Assembly (NCBI GenBank): GCA_934122125.1
Contig: CAKOVW010000024.1
Span: forward strand, 1-18,314
Direction: 5' to 3'
DNA from: an uncultured Clostridia bacterium
Lineage (GTDB): Bacteria; Bacillota; Clostridia; TANB77; CAG-508
Length of the DNA stretch: 18,314 nt
Shown here in pieces: positions 1-5,957 of this stretch. The number at the start of each line of letters is the position of its first letter. Position 1 is the stretch's first letter. The position numbers were made by a program, and so were the translations under genes. The notes beneath the pieces were generated by a model. It did no database searches and was not told the origin of the DNA. It saw only the letters and a list, made by a program, of their open reading frames with translations.

Positions 1-147
1 ATTATCACTAAATAAAGCATTTATACTTACTCCTGCCAATATTAGTAGCACTACTATTGTTATTACTAATGCTATTAATGTTATACCTGTTTGGTATTGT
101 TTTACTCCTCTTAGTTTTTCCATTTGTTCTCTTAAGTTTAATTTCAC
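1..147 (-). CDS. Prepilin-like membrane protein, 3' end beyond the window
   Basis: Only the first 49 codons are inside the window. The start is GTG at 147, chosen because GGGAGG (157-162) lies 9-10 bases upstream; an in-frame ATG at 123 lacks such a site. The product begins with about 20 polar, basic residues and then a hydrophobic helix starting GITLIALVIT (residues 21-30) and continuing to about residue 44. This resembles a type IV prepilin N-terminus, in which a prepilin peptidase cuts after the Gly. The +5 position, normally Glu, is Ala here. Proteins with this N-terminus are, to my knowledge, abundant in uncultured Clostridia and mostly uncharacterised; whether they are processed or assemble is not known to me. 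A terminator at 194-235 separates it from the genes to its right, so it probably has its own transcript. The C-terminal domain, which would show its role, is not visible. Confidence 0.75.
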   Translation of the reverse strand, partial: MKLNLREQMEKLRGVKQYQTGITLIALVITIVVLLILAGVSINALFSDN

Positions 148-193
148 TTTCTTTTTCCTCCCTATTTTATTTTTAATAAATTTCCAGACGCAC

Positions 194-235
194 AAAAAGA
201 CAGACTATTTAAGCATTATTTGCTTATAGTCTGTC
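194..235 (-). terminator. Rho-independent terminator of the small ORF/mscL side
   Basis: Two arms (199-215 and 221-235) pair over about 15 bp with a 2-base bulge and a 5-base loop. Read on the minus strand the stem is followed by TTTTTGTG. The stop codon of the long frame of the neighbouring small ORF (TAA, 218-216) falls in the hairpin loop. Confidence 0.8.
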
Positions 236-280
236 CTTTACATTCGTTTAATAAAGCTAATTTCTTAGCTTGGTTATTCT

Positions 281-349
<69 letters not shown>

Positions 350-393
350 TTTTTTGTGCCTCTTTCTTTTTTCTTTTGGTTTGTACTGTAATC

Positions 394-422
394 ATAATAG
401 TATAACTTTCATAATAAGTCAA
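394..422 (-). promoter_or_regulatory. Sigma-A-type promoter of the small repeat ORF
   Basis: On the minus strand TTGACT (422-417), a 17-base spacer, then TATTAT (399-394). It sits between the mscL stop and the small ORF and gives a leader of roughly 40 bases. Confidence 0.7.
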
Positions 423-463
423 TAGAATTTAATAAATTTTTGTAGAAGGTTTTATAACATACA

Positions 464-982
464 TTATTCTTTTGTTACTGGTTCTTCTATTTTTTCTTGT
501 CCCTCTATTTCATCAGTTTCATTCACATTCTTTTTCATTAAATCTCTAATTTCTTCTAATAGTAATACTTCATCACTTTTTTTAGGTTGTTCTGGTGCTG
601 CTTCTTCTTTTTTGTTTTTATTTTTTAACCTTTCAAATATTCTTATTACTGTAAATATACAAATAGCTATAATTAAAAAGTCAATAACTGTTTGTATAAA
701 ATTTCCATACATAATTTTGGCTTCACCTAATTGTATACTTAAATTGCTAAAATCTAAGCCTCCAATTATTATTCCTATAGCAGGTGTGATTATATCATTT
801 ACTAAACTTGTAACTATTTTTCCAAAAGCTCCGCCAATAATAACACCGACAGCCATATCAACTACATTGCCCTTTGAAATAAACTTTTTAAATTCACTTG
901 CTTCTTTTTGTGCATCTTTTTTTGCTTTTTTTATTTCTTCTTTCATTTTTTTATTTATTTTATTTTTTTCAATTTCTGCCAT
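464..982 (-). CDS. mscL: Large-conductance mechanosensitive channel MscL
   Basis: MscL forms a homopentameric pore in the cytoplasmic membrane that opens under extreme tension and releases solutes during hypo-osmotic shock. The family signature is clear: FKKFISKGNVVDMAVGVIIG at residues 31-50 covers the amphipathic N-terminal helix and the start of the pore-lining helix, followed by a Gly-rich TM1, a short extracellular loop (about 76-95), and TM2 (about 96-116). The protein has 172 residues, longer than the usual 130-150, because of a lysine-rich extension of about 28 residues at the N-terminus and an acidic C-terminal tail after the cytoplasmic helix (LLEEIRDLMKK, 141-151). The start ATG at 982 is preceded by GGAGG at 996-992. 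It is transcribed divergently from the gene at 1100. Confidence 0.95.
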   Translation of the reverse strand: MAEIEKNKINKKMKEEIKKAKKDAQKEASEFKKFISKGNVVDMAVGVIIGGAFGKIVTSLVNDIITPAIGIIIGGLDFSNLSIQLGEAKIMYGNFIQTVIDFLIIAICIFTVIRIFERLKNKNKKEEAAPEQPKKSDEVLLLEEIRDLMKKNVNETDEIEGQEKIEEPVTKE

Positions 983-1013
983 ATAATTGTTCCTCCATTA
1001 TTTCAATACATAC

Positions 1014-1042
1014 ATTTTAGCATAATTGCATTAATTTCTCAA
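1014..1042 (-). promoter_or_regulatory. Promoter of mscL
   Basis: Minus-strand TTGAGA (1042-1037), 17-base spacer, TAAAAT (1019-1014), with an upstream TGC that makes it an extended -10. It lies about 30 bases before the mscL start codon. Confidence 0.65.
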
Positions 1043-1099
1043 TATTTTTGAATATTTTTTATTTGTTCTGTCAATTATATATTTAGGAGGATTTTGAAA

Positions 1100-1534
1100 A
1101 TGGAAAATCAAAACTTAAATATTTTAGATGAAGTTAATAAGGGTGCAACTATGGGTATGAACGCTATTTCATATGTTTCTGAAAAAGTTACAGATAGCAA
1201 ATTTAAAAATGTTTTAGATACTGAATATAACAAATACAAAGATATTTCTAATAGAGTTAATGACTTATATGCAAATTATAGTAGTAAAGAACCTCATGAA
1301 ACAAATGCAATGACAAAAATGATGACTTGGTATGGAATTCAAATGAAAACTATGAATGATGATAGTACATCAAAACTTTCTGAGCTTTTAATGCAAGGCA
1401 CTAATATGGGTATTATTGAGGGTAGACGTTTGATTAATCAAAACGAAAATGCTGCAAAAGATGTTAAAAATATTTTAAATGACTTTGTTGTTATGCAAGA
1501 AGATAGTGTAGAAACCTTAAAAAAATATTTATAA
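1100..1534 (+). CDS. Predicted helical-bundle protein of unknown function
   Basis: Encodes 144 residues with no signal peptide or membrane segment, so probably cytoplasmic. Start ATG at 1100 is chosen because AGGAGG (1085-1090) is 9 bases upstream; the in-frame TTG at 1094 would lie only 3 bases from it. The sequence is strongly helix-forming, Met- and Asn-rich, without Pro except one in a central turn (SSKEPHE, residues 61-67). It seems to fold as four long helices, at about 8-32, 35-60, 68-100 and 103-143, like the ferritin-like or DUF2383-type bundles of Clostridia. No complete metal-binding ExxH pair is obvious, so a ferritin-type iron site is not supported. Function unknown. It stands alone and ends in a strong terminator. 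Confidence 0.8.
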   Translation: MENQNLNILDEVNKGATMGMNAISYVSEKVTDSKFKNVLDTEYNKYKDISNRVNDLYANYSSKEPHETNAMTKMMTWYGIQMKTMNDDSTSKLSELLMQGTNMGIIEGRRLINQNENAAKDVKNILNDFVVMQEDSVETLKKYL

Positions 1535-1560
1535 TTTTTGAACTTTGTACTCAAAATTAT

Positions 1561-1600
1561 AATAAATCGCAAGTAAATTTACTTGCGATTTATTTTTGCT
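1561..1600 (+). terminator. Terminator of the helical-bundle gene
   Basis: 1561-1594 is a perfect 34-base palindrome (17-bp arms around TTTACTTGCG), followed by TTTT. It lies 27 bases after the stop codon. Confidence 0.85.
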
Positions 1601-1665
1601 ATACAACATAAGTTACCTTAAGACGTGTATATTTGCAACATATGGCGAAGCCACTTTTTTTATAT
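1593..1665 (+). repeat. Intergenic repeat, copy A
   Basis: This stretch matches the reverse complement of 3077-3164. Shared blocks in the same order are TTTTTGCTATACAACA, TAAGTTACCTT, and GGCGAAGCCACTTTT followed by TTATAT. Copy A lacks about 15 bases of the central hairpin that copy B carries. It has no coding capacity. Together the two copies flank the HD hydrolase and L,D-transpeptidase-like genes in inverted orientation. Confidence 0.75.
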
Positions 1666-1718
1666 CAAAAATTTTTCTAAATAATAAAAAATTTGAAATC
1701 GAAAAAATAAATTCAAAG

Positions 1719-1763
1719 AAAAGACTGTTGAGAAAAATATTTTTTAATACTTTGTCAACAGTC
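1719..1763 (-). terminator. Second hairpin and T-run after the HD hydrolase gene
   Basis: Arms at 1723-1731 and 1755-1763 (GACTGTTGA with TCAACAGTC), read on the minus strand, are followed by TTTTCTTTG. The loop itself is A/T-rich and partly palindromic. Confidence 0.6.
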
Positions 1764-1765
1764 TG

Positions 1766-1798
1766 AATAAGCACTATTTTGAGCAAATAGTGCTTATT
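1766..1798 (-). terminator. First hairpin after the HD hydrolase gene
   Basis: Perfect 14-bp arms (1766-1779 and 1785-1798) with a 5-base loop begin 3 bases after the HD gene stop. Only a weak T-run follows, so it probably acts together with the second hairpin at 1719-1763. Confidence 0.6.
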
Positions 1799-1801
1799 AT
1801 T

Positions 1802-2377
1802 TTAATGATTATATTCTTTTTCCATATATTCGTTTATTTTGGCTTCGTCTTTTCTCATTGCTAGAATAGTTTTTTCTAGTAATGTATCTAAATTCCAGCC
1901 TAATTGTTCTGCTCCTCTTATTATTACATCTCTTGAACATCCAGCTGCAAATTTTTTATCTTTAAATTTCTTTTTCAAACTTGAAAGTTCCATATCCATT
2001 ACACTTTTTGACGGTCTCATTTTTGCTGCTGCCCAGATTAGACCTGTTAATTCATCTGTTGCAAATAATATTTTTTCCATTATATGCTCTGGTTTAATGT
2101 CTACACATATTCCATATCCATGACTACATATAGAATGAATTATGCTTTCATCAACATTGTTTTCTCTTAATAATTCAACACATTTTTTGCAGTGTTCTTC
2201 TGGGTATAACTCAAAGTCCACATCATGCAATAATCCTATGTTTCCCCAATATTCAACATCCTCATTTAATTCTTCAGCAAAGTATCTCATAACACCTTCA
2301 ACTGTTAAAGCATGTCTTATATGAAATTCATCTTTGTTATATTTTTTTAATATTTCAAATGCTTCTTCTCTTTTCAT
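1802..2377 (-). CDS. HD-superfamily hydrolase (COG2316-like)
   Basis: Predicted metal-dependent phosphohydrolase of the HD fold, 191 residues, cytoplasmic. Visible metal-site candidates are His22 (RHALTVE), the HD pair His51-Asp52 (GLLHDVD), His81 and His86 (SICSHGYG), and Asp108. The segments around His22, the HD pair and the following helix match what I know of COG2316, uncharacterised predicted HD hydrolases that act on unknown phosphate esters. The start ATG at 2377 is chosen for AGGAGG about 10 bases upstream; the longer frame would reach into the preceding gene and has no ribosome site. It lies 43 bases downstream of the L,D-transpeptidase-like gene on the same strand and probably shares its transcript. 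Substrate unknown. Confidence 0.85.
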   Translation of the reverse strand: MKREEAFEILKKYNKDEFHIRHALTVEGVMRYFAEELNEDVEYWGNIGLLHDVDFELYPEEHCKKCVELLRENNVDESIIHSICSHGYGICVDIKPEHIMEKILFATDELTGLIWAAAKMRPSKSVMDMELSSLKKKFKDKKFAAGCSRDVIIRGAEQLGWNLDTLLEKTILAMRKDEAKINEYMEKEYNH

Positions 2378-2420
2378 ATATAATCGCCTCCTGATAGGAG
2401 AAATTTTACCACACATCATT

Positions 2421-2945
2421 TTATATTTCAATACATATAACTGCATTGTTTTGTAATTTTTCTAGTAATAATTTCATATATTGGCTATCTATTGCAATAC
2501 AACCTGCTGTAGGTACGCCTATGCTACAATGTAGAAAAATTGCACTTCCCTTACCTGGTATATTTTTAGGATTTGTTTTTATTTCTATAGTATATTCATA
2601 TTGCCTTGGATATTCTATTAAATGTTCACTACTATTCCAGTCTTTTTTTACTTTTGTGATGTCTACCATTTTGTTATAAAATTCTGAATTCATGTCATCT
2701 ACCCAATGTAAGGTTTCATTTATTTTAATGTAATTTCTAAACCTAACTTTGTTGTGTGTTCCAAAAGCCACCCCTAAATTATACTTACCAATTGGAGTTT
2801 TTCCATCACCCTCTTTTTTATCATTTGTAGTTCCATTATGACCTATAAAGGCTTTTGTACTAAATAGTTTTACATTGTTTTCAAAAAATTCTAATATTGC
2901 TTTACTTCCACTAATATTAGTTACCTTTATAATTTGATTACTCAT
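2421..2945 (-). CDS. L,D-transpeptidase (YkuD) family protein, COG3786 type
   Basis: The YkuD fold forms or remodels peptidoglycan cross-links through a catalytic Cys. Here the motif is IFLHCSIGVPTAGCIAI (residues 136-152): His139, then Gly148-Cys149, fitting the HxxG...GC catalytic signature with Cys149 as nucleophile. An upstream block GDGKTPIGKYNLG (47-59) is the other family hallmark. The protein is 174 residues long. Start ATG at 2945 follows GGAGGG with a 4-5-base spacer; a TTG at 2957 would overlap that site. No signal peptide or membrane helix is present, which is unusual for an enzyme expected to work on the wall, so it may act inside the cell or leave by another route. The HD hydrolase gene follows on the same strand. 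Confidence 0.85.
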   Translation of the reverse strand: MSNQIIKVTNISGSKAILEFFENNVKLFSTKAFIGHNGTTNDKKEGDGKTPIGKYNLGVAFGTHNKVRFRNYIKINETLHWVDDMNSEFYNKMVDITKVKKDWNSSEHLIEYPRQYEYTIEIKTNPKNIPGKGSAIFLHCSIGVPTAGCIAIDSQYMKLLLEKLQNNAVICIEI

Positions 2946-2983
2946 TTTTCCCTCCAATAAAAAATATAAAAAAACGGATTTTA

Positions 2984-3185
2984 AGAATTTCTACGCAGTG
3001 CAAACTGCTAGAAATTCTAATAATTCGCATATTTATCTTCTACAGAATTTTATCATACCATGATAAAATTCCTAGAATATAAGAAAAGTGGCTTCGCCAC
3101 ATGTACAGGGTTGCTATGCAACCCGTACAGCCCAAGGTAACTTAACCTTGTTGTATAGCAAAAATCTTCGATTTTTCCTATACAA
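2984..3185. repeat. Cluster of six hairpins containing intergenic repeat copy B
   Basis: A gene-free stretch with six inverted repeats in a row: 2984-3018 (10-bp outer arms AGAATTTCTA/TAGAAATTCT), 3038-3077 (GAATTTTATCAT arms), 3088-3100 (GTGGC-TTC-GCCAC), 3102-3129 (GGGTTGC-TAT-GCAACCC plus outer pairs), 3133-3150 (CAAGGT/ACCTTG) and 3151-3185 (TTGTATAG plus AAAAATC around TTC). The part from 3077 to 3164 is the reverse complement of copy A. The AGAATTTCTA/TAGAAATTCT stem recurs in the hairpin at 17586-17604. It looks like a compound REP/MITE-type element or a nest of them. No open reading frame. Confidence 0.75.
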
Positions 3186-3221
3186 TAAAAAATAGCCTAA
3201 TATAAATATATTAGACTATTT
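3184..3221 (-). terminator. Terminator of the flavin-reductase-like gene
   Basis: Arms 3190-3203 and 3208-3221 pair with one mismatch. On the minus strand the stem is followed by a TTTTTTATTG tail. It begins 6 bases beyond the stop codon at 3228. Confidence 0.85.
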
Positions 3222-3227
3222 GAGCTT

Positions 3228-4169
3228 TTATTTCTTTTCTTTATTACGTTTATCTTGTATAATTTCCATTTCTTTTTCTGTAATTAATGTAACATTATTT
3301 TCTTTAGCCCATGCTACACAGCCCTTTAATACAGTACTTAAAAATACTCTTGGTACTTTTACAAGTTTAGCACAAGCCTCATCTGTAAATTTTACATCTG
3401 GATCAATTCTTGAAGCTGCATATTTAACAGTATCTAAGCTAATACCTTTACTTGCTGGTATTGGTTCTGATACCGGTCTTTTGAATTTTGTATACCAGAA
3501 ATTTTTATTATCTCTGTATCCATAATCAACTGGTACTTGTGGGAAATTGTATGAATTCACTCCATTTATTATAGCATCATAATATTGTGGTTTAATTAAA
3601 ATATTATCAATTTTTAGAATAAAATGTGCACCATATTGACTTGTAATGCCATTAAATTGGTGGTATGGTGGTAAGTATTCATCTTTAACCACATCGTTTT
3701 CTGCTCCATCTAATTCTTTTACCCAAGTACATTCAAATACTTGAAATGCCTCTTGAATAATTTTAGGATATGCTTCATTTGGATTCTCTCTAGCTCTTTT
3801 TCCATCTACTAATGTAAATATGCAGTCTTTCATCTTCTCTTCTGTTGTTTCTCCTGGATATCCTAATCTTACCGCTTCTTTAAAATACTTTCTCTTATCA
3901 GTTATAAAGTTTATGCTACACTTACCCGTTTTTAAAATATTTTTAGCAGTATTTGAGCTGTTTCTGCAGCAAAGAAGCATTGCATAATAATCCTTTCCAG
4001 CAATATAGTATGGAAAACACAATGAATATGACCCCAAATTAGTTTCACCTGATTCATTTAATGTTCCAATCTCTGTTGTTGGCATTGGAAAAAAGCTTGA
4101 TGTTTGATAAAAATTATCAACAATTCTTAAATCTTTAAATCCATTCAACTCTTCTAATTTCTTTTCCAT
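3228..4169 (-). CDS. Flavin-reductase-like protein with a C-terminal PCP_red-like domain
   Basis: The protein has 313 residues. Residues about 20-215 resemble the FMN-binding split-barrel of flavin reductase-like proteins: TSSFFPMPTTEIGT (23-36) starts the barrel, followed by the SLCFPYY and MLLCCRNSSNTAKNI segments (49-78) where such proteins contact flavin phosphate. Residues about 260-303 (FTDEACAKLVKVPRVFLSTV onward) are a separate helical module. They look like the PCP_red domain known from the C-terminus of protochlorophyllide reductase B subunits, with its 'EA..L.K.P..' start and 'A...N...IT.E' end. The protein has no membrane segment. It may be an FMN-dependent oxidoreductase or a flavin store; the electron partner is not indicated. 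Start ATG at 4169 was chosen for GAGAGG nine bases upstream. It is monocistronic, with its own promoter and terminator. Confidence 0.75.
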   Translation of the reverse strand: MEKKLEELNGFKDLRIVDNFYQTSSFFPMPTTEIGTLNESGETNLGSYSLCFPYYIAGKDYYAMLLCCRNSSNTAKNILKTGKCSINFITDKRKYFKEAVRLGYPGETTEEKMKDCIFTLVDGKRARENPNEAYPKIIQEAFQVFECTWVKELDGAENDVVKDEYLPPYHQFNGITSQYGAHFILKIDNILIKPQYYDAIINGVNSYNFPQVPVDYGYRDNKNFWYTKFKRPVSEPIPASKGISLDTVKYAASRIDPDVKFTDEACAKLVKVPRVFLSTVLKGCVAWAKENNVTLITEKEMEIIQDKRNKEKK

Positions 4170-4203
4170 AAAATTCAACCTCTCTTTTCTTTTGATTATA
4201 TTT

Positions 4204-4232
4204 ATTATATATTAAATAATAATTTTTGTATA
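4204..4232 (-). promoter_or_regulatory. Promoter of the flavin-reductase-like gene
   Basis: Minus-strand TATACA (4232-4227), 17-base spacer, perfect TATAAT (4209-4204). It lies directly after the stop codon of the pyrophosphohydrolase gene at 4237. Confidence 0.5.
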
Positions 4233-4236
4233 CAAT

Positions 4237-4581
4237 TTACCTTTCAATTTCTTCTTTCTGTATAGATTTCTCTAAATATACTCTTTTAGAAAAACCTCCT
4301 CTTTTATCTCTTTTATCATTTGCTAGTTTTATAATATCTTCTAGGCTTTTTCCTTTTACATTTGCAATAGCTCTTATTACCTCTAATACATCTGCTAATT
4401 CCTTACATGTTTCATTATCGTTTTCCGCTTCAAAAACTTCTTTACATTCCTCTACTAATTTTCGATACAATTCTATTTCATATTCACCATCTGTCAAAAT
4501 TCTTGTAACAGGTGTTTCGTTATCATCTCTAATAATGTCTGGTATATTATCTCTTACTAATTTATTATATATCTTTTCCAT
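4237..4581 (-). CDS. MazG-like nucleotide pyrophosphohydrolase (COG4997)
   Basis: An all-alpha NTP pyrophosphatase of 114 residues, predicted to hydrolyse unwanted nucleoside triphosphates ('house-cleaning') to monophosphate and pyrophosphate with Mg. Visible motifs are KLVRDNIPDII at residues 7-17, an acidic metal site EECKE (44-48), ELADVLEVI (61-69) with its Glu and Asp, and the KRDKRGGFSKR tail (90-100) typical of COG4997. Length fits the family. The start ATG at 4581 follows GGGAGG with a 5-6-base spacer; that site overlaps the last codons of the small membrane-protein gene just upstream, with only two bases between stop and start, so the two are translationally linked. It is the last gene of the maf-rlmD cluster. 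Confidence 0.9.
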   Translation of the reverse strand: MEKIYNKLVRDNIPDIIRDDNETPVTRILTDGEYEIELYRKLVEECKEVFEAENDNETCKELADVLEVIRAIANVKGKSLEDIIKLANDKRDKRGGFSKRVYLEKSIQKEEIER

Positions 4582-4583
4582 AT

Positions 4584-4727
4584 CTACCTCCCAATAGTAA
4601 ACGGAATAAGTGAACGTCTTAAATTATTCTTTTCTCTAAAATACATATATCCCCACACTAAATTAGATAATATAATTATTCCTATTAGTATAATTGTGCC
4701 TATCATTCTTTTATGTGGTTTTCTCAT
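4584..4727 (-). CDS. Small single-span membrane protein, 47 residues
   Basis: ATG at 4727 is preceded by GGAGAAAAGA. The product begins MRKPHKRM, has one hydrophobic helix (IGTIILIGIIILSNLVWGYM, about residues 9-28) and ends in a basic tail FREKNNLRRSLIPFTIGR. The positive residues on both sides leave topology uncertain. Its first 17 bases overlap the end of the MATE-like gene, and its stop lies two bases before the start of the pyrophosphohydrolase. This packing between two clear genes, with its own ribosome site, supports a real gene that length filters would miss. Function unknown; it may accompany the MATE-like protein in the membrane. Confidence 0.75.
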   Translation of the reverse strand: MRKPHKRMIGTIILIGIIILSNLVWGYMYFREKNNLRRSLIPFTIGR

Positions 4728-5919
4728 TCTTTTCTCCTTTTTTTATTACAGTTCCATCTTTATTAATTATAAAATTTCTATGAAATATTATATTTACAGT
4801 AATCAATTGATATATTGATGATGTTACTTGTCCTATTCCTGTACAATAAGGTGTTTTTAAAAAAGATATTAGCATTCTCAATATTCCAGCAAATAGTTTA
4901 TTAGATGTTATTTTTATTTCATACTCTTCTAACTGTAAATAGCTTGTTTTTATAGTATATATTGGATAAATTATAAAGTTAATTAAATCAAAACTTAAAT
5001 AAATAGCTGTAATTTTTAAATCTAAATTATAATATCTTAAAGAAACTACAAGCATTATAAAGACTGTTGTAAGTAAAATACCTAGTAATTTATATGAGTT
5101 TATTTTATGATTTTTATAATTAAATTGTCCTTTGCTTATATCTATTTTGGCAACAGTTTTTATAGCTTCAAATGAGTCCCATTGTGTGTCTGTTATTAAT
5201 GACACTATGTTTAATGCTAACATATATTTTTCTCCAAATTGTAATGCGTTACTTAGTCCAAATAAAAATATTAAGAAAAATAATATATTATTACATATTT
5301 CAACTGATTCATATTTAAAGCAATTTAAAATGTTAAATTTAAATTTGAATTTTTTATACTGTTTTATTGTAATATAAACAATATATATTAATATTACTAT
5401 TAGTGTAGTAATTACAATTTGCATTTTATTTTTTAATATTATTGCAGATAGGATTAATATTGCAAAATTTAATAAATTAAATTGCATACAATATTTATTA
5501 GCTAATTTTTCTTTACCTTCAAAATATAATTTTTCTAATACAAAAGAAAATACTAATTGTATGTATAGTTGAAAAATAGAATATAAAGCAAATTCCTTAT
5601 AAATTTCATAATCCATATTCATGAACTCTATATAGTTTCTTACATTAATTGCAAACATTCCAAATACAAAAAATCCTATTATCATTCCAGCTGTCATTCC
5701 AGATAATACTACATTATTGTTTTTATCTTTTTCTTTACTTATATTAGCCCCTGTTGCAAATATACTTTTCATTAATGAATATATAAATTGTAATGGATAT
5801 GTCAGTGTAAATACATTTACTAAGTTTTTATCAACAAGTAAGCCTAACATAAACCATGAAAGTATTGGTATCAATGAAAGTATTGCAGAATTAAGACTTA
5901 TTCTTAATAATCTTTTCAT
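4711..5919 (-). CDS. MATE/polysaccharide-exporter-like integral membrane protein
   Basis: 402 residues with about ten to twelve hydrophobic helices, beginning with ISLNSAILSLIPILSWFMLG and followed by short polar loops. The overall pattern, including an internal TDTQWDSFEAIKTVAKIDIS segment near the middle that precedes a second helical half, resembles MATE-like members of the MOP flippase superfamily found in Clostridia. These export drugs, lipids or glycans by ion antiport, but the substrate cannot be inferred. It is slightly shorter than classic MATE pumps (about 450). The ATG at 5919 follows AAAGAGAG. It lies 38 bases after rlmD and overlaps the small membrane-protein gene downstream, so it belongs to the maf-rlmD transcript. 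Confidence 0.7.
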   Translation of the reverse strand: MKRLLRISLNSAILSLIPILSWFMLGLLVDKNLVNVFTLTYPLQFIYSLMKSIFATGANISKEKDKNNNVVLSGMTAGMIIGFFVFGMFAINVRNYIEFMNMDYEIYKEFALYSIFQLYIQLVFSFVLEKLYFEGKEKLANKYCMQFNLLNFAILILSAIILKNKMQIVITTLIVILIYIVYITIKQYKKFKFKFNILNCFKYESVEICNNILFFLIFLFGLSNALQFGEKYMLALNIVSLITDTQWDSFEAIKTVAKIDISKGQFNYKNHKINSYKLLGILLTTVFIMLVVSLRYYNLDLKITAIYLSFDLINFIIYPIYTIKTSYLQLEEYEIKITSNKLFAGILRMLISFLKTPYCTGIGQVTSSIYQLITVNIIFHRNFIINKDGTVIKKGEKNEKTT

Positions 5920-5957
5920 TATTTTCTCTCTTTCTTCTATTTTATATCAATTTTTAC

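Noticed and set aside
612..986. Plus-strand ORF opposite mscL.
   Set aside because: Mirror of a clear MscL coding sequence with no ribosome site or motif of its own.
1802..2446. Longer HD hydrolase starting at 2446.
   Set aside because: It would overlap the upstream gene and add 23 residues without a ribosome site; the ATG at 2377 has AGGAGG.
2984..3185. Run of hairpins considered as a CRISPR array.
   Set aside because: The units differ in sequence and length and there are no regular spacers or cas genes.
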